A DNA stretch of 27,500 bases from Symbiodinium natans (Eukaryota; Sar; Dinophyceae; Suessiales; Symbiodiniaceae), in contig CAJNDS010000080.1 of the NCBI GenBank assembly GCA_905221605.1, positions 1 through 27,500 on the forward strand, read 5' to 3'. Within the stretch, counting starts at the first letter, position 1; every line of letters starts with the position of its first letter. Under the pieces are notes generated by a model. That model did not search any database and was not told the origin of the DNA. It was given only the letters and a program-made list of their open reading frames with translations. The position numbers and the translations under genes are program-made. Shown in pieces: positions 20,560 to 27,500 of this stretch.

Positions 20560-20712
20560 AACTCAAACCCTACCCCAAACCCCAAACCCCAAACCCCAAA
20601 CCCCAAACCCCAAACCCCAAACCCCAAACCCCAAATCCCAAACCCCAAACCCCAAACCGCAAACCCCACCCTAAACGCTAAATCCTAAACCCCAAACCCT
20701 GAATCCCAACCC
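20560..20712 (+). repeat. CCCCAAA variant array
   Basis: About fifteen CCCCAAA units with little other variation. The opposite-strand form (TTTGGGG) recurs at 26237-26327. Confidence 0.95.
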
Positions 20713-22144
20713 AGGCAGCCCTAGAACCAGTGTGGCAATAGGCGCCAGGTGGGATTCCAGCCAATGGGGTGCTGCGCCAAAAAAACTCCTAAAACCCTAA
20801 GCCCCGAACCTTAGAGACCTTAAACTCTACACCCTAAACCCCAAACCCCAAACCCTAAACCCTACACCCTAAACCCTAAACCCCAAACCCTAAACCTTGC
20901 ATTGGCCTGGAGGTTGGAACGAAGAGGGCGCCACAACTGCGAGCGCTGGCCTGGGGCTAAGATTTGGAGCCTACCAGGTGCTACTCGGGATTCGATGGTC
21001 GAGGTTAGGCTTTAGGGTTGAGGTTTGTAGGGTTTATCGGTTTTATAATTGGGGGTTTAGCGGTTTTACAGTTTACAGGGTTTATAGGACTTGAAGTTTT
21101 GGGGTGCCCTACATGTGGCAATTTGCAAGGAACCAAAACCTAAACCCTAAACACGATGCATCCTGGTCTACGGGGGCCCTAAACCCTAAACCTAAACCCT
21201 AAACCCTAAACCCTAAACCCGAAACCCTTAACCCAAAACCCTAAACCCTAATCTATGCGGGCAGCGGTTCGCGGCTCTGGTTCGGTAGTGGTTGGATGAC
21301 CAACAGCCCGAAAACCCTAAAACCCTTAAGACCCTCACACCCTCAAACCTGGAACCCTAAAACCCTAAACCCGAAACCCGAAACCCTAAACCCGAAACCC
21401 TGAACCCTAAATCCTAAACCCTGAACCCTAAACATAAAAGTCCTGAAGCCCGAAACATGAAACCCTGAAACCCTGAAACCCAAACATTAAAAACAACTTG
21501 CTGAAACCCTGAAACTCTAAAGAAGGATACCCGAACACCCTCAAACCTAGAACCCTAAACCCTAAACCATGAAAACCCTGAAGCCCTGAAACTCTAGGAC
21601 TACTATTTGCTTAAGAACCCTCCAAAACTGAAACATAATAAGCCCCATATTACCCTTATAAGGAAGAATATCTTTACCTTTTACCCTAAACCCTAAACCC
21701 TAAACCCTAAACCCTAAATCCTAAACCCTAAACCCTACGAACCCTTTGGGTCTTTAAGCAATTCGCAGAAGAAGGACTCCGACCTGCAGCTATACTCCCC
21801 TTAGAACCTTAATAAACAGAATATTTTTGACATCCTCTTGGGTTTTGTAGGGTTTAGGGTTTAGGGTCTAGGGTTTAGGGTTTAGGGTTTAGGGTTTAGG
21901 GTTTAGGGTATTCCCAAGAGGGATACAGTAAGAAGGACTACGACCTCCAGACGGGACCGGGGCACGGCACTCGCCCAGGCGTGGGTGCGCCGTCTTGGAC
22001 ATGAAGCCGCTGGTGGAGTGGCTCTTGGAATCCAGCCACCTCGCGAGCTTTCAATGGCTGTGTGGGTTTAGGGTTTAGGGTTTAGGGTTTAGGGTTTAGG
22101 GTTTAGGGTTTAGGGTTTAGGGTTTAGGGTTTACTTTTTAGGGT

Positions 22145-22256
22145 TTACTTTGCTTAAGAACCCCCAACAAAAGGAAAAAGTAGATCGTCCCCACACTACC
22201 CTCCTAGGGGAAGAATCTCTCTATTTTTTGGGGGGGCCTCTTAAGCAAACAGTAGT
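22145..22256. mobile_element. 110-bp inverted-repeat element, copy 3
   Basis: Ends TACTTTGCTTAAGAACCCCC and GGCCTCTTAAGCAAACAGTA match the family of 15837-15946. The unrelated core shows that the ends are what is conserved. A further partial copy lies at 21600-21682. Confidence 0.7.
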
Positions 22257-22631
22257 GAAGGGCATGGGCTGCGGATCACGCACTACGGGCATGGGCTGAA
22301 ATGTGGATGTGCTGCGTGCTCCCTAGAACGCTACACCCTAAAGGGTTTAGGGTTTAGGGTTTAGGGTTTAGGGTTTAAGGTTTAGGGTTTAGGGCTGGCT
22401 CCCTCTCTCTCGATCTCTGGCTCTCTCTCTCTCTCTCTGGCGCGCTCTCTCTCTCTCTCTCTGCCTCTTTCACGCCAAGACACAGCAGTAACCAACACAA
22501 CCACACATCAAGCAAAGACACCTCCAAAGCAAAACAACCACACGTTAAGCCCGGGCGCACCAAGAAAGCGAAATAACTACACATTTAGCTCAGATGCACA
22601 AATAAGCAAAATAACCACAGAACTCCTCAAG

Positions 22632-22711
22632 CTTTAGGAACTTTAGGAACTTTAGGAACTTTAGGAACCTTAGGAACTTTAGGAACCTTAGGAACTTTAG
22701 GAACTTTAGGA
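22632..22711 (+). repeat. 9-bp tandem array CTTTAGGAA
   Basis: Eight to nine copies of CTTTAGGAA with C/T variants. It keeps a TTTAGG core, so may derive from a telomere-type unit. Confidence 0.9.
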
Positions 22712-23878
22712 ATTGGAAGACTGTCGGCCCTACTGAACTCCCAGAAAGTTTCTGAAAGCCAGGCGCTGAGGCTTCAACCTTCCTACAGTTCCCAAAAGCT
22801 TTTGGATTGTAAGGAATTTCGGCTTAGGCCGTTAGGGTTGGGCTTTTGTGGTTTAGGTCTCGGGAGTAGGGTTTAGGGTAGAGGGTTTAGGGTTTCGGGT
22901 CATGGTCAAGGAACCCCCCCCCCCCCCCCCATGGTGTGGCTGTGGGGCGGTTGTAAGGGTTAGGGTTTAAGGGCTTCTGTTTCAGGGCTCAAGGCTTTTC
23001 GCGCATTGAGGCTTGCATTATGGCTTCAGGGCTTGGAGTTTTCGGGCTTCGGCTTTAGGGGCTCACAGGGTTCTGCCGCACTCCTGACCATATGCGTGTA
23101 ATTACATAGGTGCATAACATATGATGAAAAAAACAACATGTATGTGTATATATATATATGTATAGAAATATACATATATGTATGTATGTATATATATATA
23201 TATATATCTGTATATATTAGTATATATGTCTACTCTCTAGGTAGAAGCACAAAGGCCACACGCAGGGCTCCAGCCTTTGAGCCATGAAGTCCGACAGCCG
23301 CGGTCCAATGCCAAAGCCTGCGCGGTCGGGGAGCTTACAGGGGAGCTCTTGCCTTGGAGCTCACCAAAAACCCTAAACCCTAAACCCTAAACCCTAAACC
23401 CTAAACCCTAAACCCGAAACCCTAAACCCTAAACCCTAAACCCCAAACCCTAAACCCTAAACCCTAAACCCTAACCCTAAACCCTAAACTCTACGCCTCA
23501 CACACACACACACAAGTACATGTAGAAGCTGAAGATGACGGAGGGCTACGATCTCACAACCGTCCACCAGACATCAGCTGTCCAGACTCGGTCGCCGATG
23601 TTCACCCAAAGGGTTTAGGGCTTAGGGCGCTGATTTCAATCTAAACCCTAAACCCTAAACCCTAAACCCTAAACGCCAAACCCCAAACCCTGAACCCTGA
23701 ACCCTGAACCCTAAACCCTAAACCCTGAACCCTGAACCCTGAACCCTAAACCCTAAACCCTAAAACCTAAACCCTAAACCCTAAACCCTAAACCCTAAAA
23801 CTCTAAACCCTAAACCCTACCATGCGGGGCTGCAGAGCCAGGTGCAGGAGGCCAAGTCACGAGGCAGGCGATGCTTAC

Positions 23879-24194
23879 CAAAGTCCGTTCCTGAAAGTTC
23901 CAAGCCTTTGTGTCACTACCTTAAGGATTTAAAGGTTTTGAGGGTTTAGGGTTTAGGGTGGTCCAGACGGCGTTTAAGTTGAAAAGGTACGCCGCCACTC
24001 CCTCAACTGTGTCTCCCCGCAACGCCTCTCATCCCCTTGCGCCGTGGTGTTTGGGGGAGGTCTTAGGGTTTAGGGTTTAGGGTTTAGGGTTTGGTGTTTG
24101 GGGGAGATCTTTCGCAGCGGAGAGACGATGGAAGTTTGTGGTTTGTGTGCTTCATGCAGGCCATTTCCTCGACAACGTGCCCTGTGACTTCCAT
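23879..24194 (-). CDS. 5' end of a gene, first exon split by a telomere insertion
   Basis: ATG at 24194 (MEVTGHVVEEMACMKHTNHK), open to 24109; then a telomere-repeat insertion with 20-bp direct repeats; then 23991-24061 (AQGDERRCGETQLREWRR) to donor CGGC|GTACCT; then exon 23879-23919 (SDTKAWNFQERTL) to donor TTTG|GTAAGC. Cutting after AG in both copies of the direct repeat keeps the frame (phase 2 to 2), and the next junction is also in phase. The cut would be AT-AG on this strand, so it is unusual. GACATGG upstream is preceded by TTGAG, a possible spliced-leader acceptor. A likely later exon near 23540-23590 (WTADVWWTVVRS, donor TC|GTAGCC) is not linked. Plus-strand frames are also open. Confidence 0.48.
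24045..24111. mobile_element. Telomere-repeat insertion with 20-bp direct repeat ends
   Basis: TGGTGTTTGGGGGAGGTCTT (24045-24064) and the same with one base changed (24092-24111) border 27 bp of TTTAGGG repeat. It interrupts an otherwise open exon. On the plus strand the left copy gives GGGAG|GTCTT and the right copy GGGAG|ATC, an exact GT-AG removal; on the minus strand the equivalent cut is AT-AG. Confidence 0.85.
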
Positions 24195-24530
24195 GTCTCA
24201 ACCCCACCCGCAAGTTGAAACGCGCAGCAACATGCGGCAGAGTAGGCGCTCATAGAGAGATAAACAGACTTTATGAAAACATGGCACAAAGGGTAGACTT
24301 CAAGATAAGACGTCAGAATTAGGACACGACAAGGTTGCAGAGGTCTAGCCTTGCAAGTAACCAAAGACCCCATACACCCCATAAACCCTACTTGGAGTTT
24401 CATGGTACTTCTTAACCAACTATAAATGTGCTTATAACCCACTGAAAAGCCCCTGAAGTGCCCCTACTATGGATATAAGTACAGCTATTGAGTACAGATA
24501 CAACTGGTTACTCAAGTACCATGAGCCTCC
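24195..24530. other. Island-free 5' intergenic region
   Basis: No telomere-type units for about 335 bp upstream of the ATG at 24194. Contains the dispersed repeat copy at 24431-24516. No promoter motif assigned. Confidence 0.5.
24431..24516 (+). repeat. Dispersed repeat starting CTTATAACCCACT, copy 2
   Basis: Partner of 9931-10003, same orientation. The similarity runs about 60 bp and then fades through AGTACAG repeats. Confidence 0.7.
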
Positions 24531-24811
24531 AAACCCTAAACCCTAAACCCTAAACCCTAAACCCTAAACCCTAAACCCTAAACCCTAAACCCTAAACCCT
24601 AAACCCTAAACCCCTGAACGAACTTCGGAACGAGCCTTGGAACTCGGGCCGTACAACCAGGCGATGCTCACGGACGAATGTCTTCCTTGGAGGCAATCCC
24701 TTTCACGGTTGAATAAGGGTTTAGGGTTTAGGGTTTAATTAGGGGGGGTAGTTGAGGCGCCGAGCCCTTCAAGGGTTGGCAGAGGGGCGAAATTTAAGGT
24801 ATCCGATTTAC

Positions 24812-25976
24812 TCGCAAAGGCAGGTTCAAACGCAAGTCCACCAAGTTGAAGGTTTGCACAGGGGACCCAAAACCCTAAACCCTAAACCCTAAACCCTAAA
24901 CCCTAAGCCCTAAACCCTAAACCCTAAACCCGAATCCCCAAGTCCTAACTCCTACTTCTGACAGACATAACATGAAACCCTCAATCCCGGAAATTAACGG
25001 GATCCTATGTTGGGCACCGGATTCCGTTTTAAAAAACATCCAAACAACTTAGCTACTTTTCCTGAGTATATGTGCATTTTTGGGGGGTTCTTAAGTAGAC
25101 AATACCTGCACCGTTCGAGGCAGGCTCGGTCCTCTCTGTACGACAGACATGTCATCAGAGCTCTGCAATGAATGAGTTTGGTGTTAGGTTTATCGTGTCT
25201 GATTAGGGTTTAGGGTTTAGGGTTTAGGGCTTAGGGCTTAGGGTTTAGGGTTTAGGGTTTAGGGTTTAGGGTTTAGGGTTTAGGGTTTAGGGGTGTAGGT
25301 TGGGGTTTTACAGCAACGTGCTCCACTACGACCACAAGCAAGCTTGAAAGCAAAGAGTCCTTCCCGGCTGCATGCTGGATGCATGAAAAGCCGCCATTGC
25401 GCCTCAGCGCCAGAGCCCGTGTTACACGATGAAGGGTTTAGGGTTTAGGGTTTAGGGTTTAGGGTTTAGGGCCTAAACCTAAACCCTAAACCCTAAACCC
25501 TAAACCCTAAACCCTAAACCCTAAACCTTAAACCCTAAACCCTAAACCCTAAACCCTAAACCCTAAACCCTAAGCAGCCCACAAGCCTGGACTCCAAGCA
25601 GGCCTTCATGCAGGGCGATGAAGGCTAAGTTCTGCAGGCCAGCGAGGGAGCCGGCAAGGTAATGGTGGTCCTAATGCTTAGTGTTTAGGGTTTAGGGTTT
25701 AGGGCTCAGGGTTTAGGGTTTAGGGCTGAGGGTTTGGGGTTTGGGGTTTTGGGTTTTGGGGTTTAGGGCTCAGGGTTTAGGGTTTAGGGTGTAGGGCCTG
25801 CATGTCATCATGAACCAACTTCAGTAGGAATTTCGGAGCTGGAAATTCTCTGAAGGAATGTTCATGAACAAACCTCCTACGTCCTACGACCTGAGCAATC
25901 GGGTGGCACAGGACTGGCACGGCGGACAAGCTCCAACAAAGGAACACCAATACAACTCACGCGTAGGTTGTATCAT
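24812..25976 (-). CDS. Multi-exon gene from ATG at 25976; unrecognised protein
   Basis: Exons 25891-25976, 25798-25849, 25569-25670, 25312-25402, 25106-25160, 24923-25004 and 24812-24874 join to 177 open codons with phase agreement at all six junctions. Donors: CTCAG|GTCGTA, ATGCAG|GC, TTAGG|GTTTAG, TTGCT|GTAAAA, GCAG|GTATTG, TTTAGG|GTTTAG, GCGA|GTAAAT. The N-terminus (MIQPTRELYWCSFVGA) leads into a CPPCQSC cysteine cluster; then a hydrophobic helical part (LAGSLAGLQNLAFIALHEGL) and more cysteines. CPPC resembles a redox or metal site, but I would not assign a family. The GTATTG intron begins with an inverted-repeat element. Two donors lie in telomere islands. The 3' end is probably between 24540 and 24700, where GLPPRKTFV before C|GTGAGC is a candidate next exon. 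AAG|ATG at the start could accept a spliced leader. Confidence 0.7.
25021..25105. mobile_element. Inverted-repeat element, copy 4, at an intron 5' end
   Basis: On the minus strand the intron starts GTATTGTCTACTTAAGAACC, the family end motif, directly at the donor of exon 25106-25160. The other end is diverged. Shows an element of this family supplying a splice donor. Confidence 0.6.
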
Positions 25977-26070
25977 CTTACCGTATACTGCTTTACATTA
26001 TGCTCCATTGCATTATATAACATTAACCTGCAGAATACTACATTAGACTGCATTATGCAAAAACATGATA
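25977..26070. other. 94-bp intergenic region
   Basis: AT-rich, island-free, between the TAG of the upstream gene and the ATG of the downstream one. Repeated CATTA words. It must hold the 3' end of one transcript and the acceptor for the next. Confidence 0.5.
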
Positions 26071-27438
26071 CTAAAATTTAAAAATACAGCGAACTGAGAC
26101 CACCAAAGGGGGGGGGGGGGTTGTGTTGTCCTTGAAGTGTCGCTTCCAAACGGTCTGGACGGACGAGTGCTCGACCAAGTGGACCTGAAAACAGGTTTAG
26201 GGTTTAGGGTTAGGGTTAGGGTTTAGGGTTTAGGGTTTGGGGTTTGGGGTTTGGGGTTTGGGGTTTGGGGTTTGGGGTTTGGGGTTTGGGGTTTGGGGTT
26301 TGGGGTTTGGGGTTTGGGGTTTGGGGTCTAGGGTTAGGGCTTAGGGTGTAATTCGGGTTTACGATTTAGGCAAATCCCTGCCAGGGGAAGCCACAACCAG
26401 CACTCCGGAGGATATACTTGCTGGCGAGGCTAAGGAGAAGCAGACCCGCAACAGTCGCAAACGGCTTTTAAGGCGTAAGGGTTAGGATTTAGGATTAGGG
26501 TTTAGGGTTTGGGGTTTAGGGTTTGGGGTTGAGGTTTATTTGCGGTATCCAAGAGCAGGCATCTCACTCCACTGGGCAGACTTGACTCCATGGGTTCCCA
26601 CCGCGGGTCGATCTTTGAGCGTTGGCTGCCAGGATTCGGCGAGGTGGTAGACGGCTCCCTAAACCCTAAACCCTAAACCTAAACCCTAAACCCTAGACCC
26701 TAAACCCTAAACCCTAAACCCGTGTCCTGCAGGCCCGTCTCATCCAAGAGGAGCATGGCATTGTGCCCTTGAGTTGCGGGGATTGGAACACCACAAGACC
26801 GTTCTGGCCAAAGGCGACCTTCAACTCAAATCTGACCTCGTCCTGGTGGAGTAGAGCATCCACCAGGGTTTAGGGCTTAGGGCTTAGGGTTTTGGGTTTA
26901 GGGTTTAGGGTTAGGGTTACGCGATTCTTAGAGGTCAGGAGAGGTTGTAGCTGGGGTTCTGCACTTGGCGGTGCAAAGGCTCAATGTGATGAGCTGGAAC
27001 ATGCGGTTTAGGGTTTAGGGTTTAGGGTTTCGGGTTTGGGGGGTTAGGGTTTAGTGTGAGGGGCTTCGGACAGAAGCCATTTTACAGGCTCTTCAATGAC
27101 TCAAGGAAGACAGCACTTTCACGGCCCACCGATTCAATGAGGTTCCGGAGTTTAGAGTTCAGGGCTGTTTAGGGTTCAGGGAGCTTAGGGTTTAGGGAGT
27201 TTAGGGTTTAAGGAGTTTAGGGTTTAGGGTTTAGGGTGAGGTTCTGGAGTTTTCTGCATAGGGTTGTTTAGGGCTCATGAGCTTCCGAAACTCGCAATGT
27301 GCAACAGTCTATCTGCAAAAGCAGACGGCCTCGGGTTGCTTAGGGTTTCGGGATTTTCTTGCAAAGGTCCTCGAACAAAATCTGGCCTTAAGCGTGAGCT
27401 CTGGGACTCCCCAATCCTTGGTCAGCAAGAGATTCTCA
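26071..27438 (-). CDS. 3' part of a gene, partial; unrecognised protein
   Basis: Terminal exon 26071-26184: canonical CTGTTTTCAG|, then HLVEHSSVQTVWKRHFKDN, four prolines from a run of 13 C, and TAG at 26071. Upstream exon 27086-27164 (AACAG| to AGCCT|GTAAAA; NLIESVGRESAVFLESLKS) is well formed. Further open minus-strand segments: 26375-26470 (two frames), about 26540-26655 (AVYHLAESWQPTLKDRP), 26724-26863 (LLHQDEVRFELKVAFGQNGL), a short one ending near 27275 from acceptor TTTTGCAG| (27313), and about 27380-27438 (NLLLTKDWGVPELTLK). I did not link all of them by phase. The gene continues beyond the window at its 5' end. Confidence 0.5.
26237..26327 (+). repeat. TTTGGGG variant array
   Basis: About thirteen homogeneous GGGGTTT units, inside an island otherwise made of TTTAGGG. 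Confidence 0.95.
27138..27286. repeat. Diverged 48-bp direct repeat around a degenerate island
   Basis: 27138-27185 and 27237-27286 share TGAGGTTCYGGAGTTT, AGGGYTGTTTAGGG and TCAKGAGCTT. Between them is a degenerate island with GGAGTTTAGGG units. On the minus strand both copies encode similar short peptides (KLQNL and KLRNL). Confidence 0.6.
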
Positions 27439-27500
27439 TCATGGTTTAGGGTTTAGGGTTTAGGGTTTGGGGTTTAGGGTTTAGGGTTCTTGTCTCACAG

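Larger units (their letters stand above)
20713..23500. other. Degenerate islands with few supportable exons
   Basis: Alternating degenerate telomere-type islands (20783-20900, 21000-21095, 21138-21252, 21310-21600, 22067-22152, 22340-22395, 22830-23065) and short unique pieces. I found no phase-linked exons. A CT microsatellite lies at 22403-22463 and a 9-bp array at 22632-22711. Genes may be present but I cannot support any. Confidence 0.5.
1..27500. repeat. Interspersed telomere-type repeat islands (TTTAGGG/CCCTAAA)
   Basis: About 100 islands of 3-25 heptamer units occur in both orientations. Main islands (approximate): 79-138, 536-818, 1157-1307, 1461-1531, 3887-3955, 4094-4152, 4254-4331, 4400-4449, 4541-4697, 4779-4872, 4934-4984, 5026-5100, 5280-5376, 5475-5623, 5733-5838, 5956-6015, 6857-7003, 7126-7219, 7264-7338, 8092-8160, 8273-8379, 8467-8576, 8846-9184, 9285-9441, 9526-9629, 10004-10127, 10263-10322, 10640-10781, 10887-10968, 11100-11290, 11580-11712, 12112-12210, 12332-12418, 12568-12648, 12992-13051, 14217-14427, 14519-14636, 15033-15182, 16046-16103, 16225-16307, 16431-16525, 16775-16881, 18656-18729, 18852-19017, 19119-19225, 19467-19569, 20395-20485, 20560-20712, 20783-20900, 21138-21252, 21310-21600, 21850-21911, 22067-22152, 23366-23495, 23639-23822, 24531-24615, 25204-25305, 25434-25568, 25680-25797, 26192-26370, 26659-26724, 27443-27488. 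The unit is the plant/dinoflagellate telomere heptamer. Most islands fall in inferred introns. Confidence 0.97.

Noticed and set aside
24152-24442. 96-codon minus-strand frame
   Set aside because: It is in a different frame from the better supported first exon at 24109-24194 and runs into the island-free upstream region without splice sites.
1-27500. A chromosome end or subtelomere
   Set aside because: The islands alternate in orientation, are short and are separated by coding sequence; no terminal tract.
1-27500. CRISPR array
   Set aside because: Repeat-spacer regularity is absent; the islands are tandem telomere units and the unique pieces vary from 20 to 800 bp.
1-27500. tRNA, rRNA or spliced-leader RNA genes
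   Set aside because: No cloverleaf, rRNA core or spliced-leader sequence was seen by eye. A covariance-model scan would be needed to exclude them.

Overview
The window looks like nuclear DNA of a dinoflagellate (inference; no marker gene or spliced-leader sequence was recognised). The evidence is about 100 short islands of plant/alveolate-type telomere repeat (TTTAGGG/CCCTAAA, both orientations) scattered among unique segments of 50-800 bp, many very short exons, several small dispersed intron-associated repeat families, some GC-AG donors, and genes that all appear to lie on one strand. It is not a chromosome end: the islands alternate in orientation and never form one terminal tract.

Almost none of the long open frames is a gene, because introns break up the real ones. 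Reading the unique segments as exons and testing splice sites plus reading-phase continuity by hand gave minus-strand models: gene A (883-2540, complete, 274 aa, about seven membrane segments); exons at 4719-5247; a ten-exon chain ending in a stop at 6275-8441; a gene starting at 13280 and followed to 11910; a sixteen-exon chain at 14980-18851; a gene starting at 24194; a gene starting at 25976 and followed to 24812; and the 3' end of a further gene at 26071. The last two are separated by only about 94 bp. No plus-strand gene is supported. I recognise no protein family in any of them.

The telomere-type islands lie almost wholly inside introns. Many exon/intron borders fall at or inside them, because an island with TTTAGGG on the sense strand supplies both GT (GGGTTTAG) and AG (TTTAG|G). 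One inferred intron (15243-15280, 38 bp) is nothing but degenerate telomere-like repeat. Two islands are flanked by direct repeats of 15 bp (identical) and 20 bp (one mismatch), as expected for insertion with target duplication. The three annotated start codons with unique sequence upstream (2540, 13280, 24194) have 340-800 bp upstream without islands.

Layout: 1-880 islands and unique sequence; 883-2540 gene A; 2541-3440 mostly island-free; 3440-13280 minus-strand exons and islands; 13281-14003 the longest island-free stretch; 14003-20000 another gene with a 1-kb inverted 21-bp satellite and a long G-run in one intron (17420-18428); 20000-23500 TA microsatellites, degenerate islands and few supportable exons; 23879-27440 three more minus-strand genes. 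All models are hand-made from sequence alone and need transcript support.
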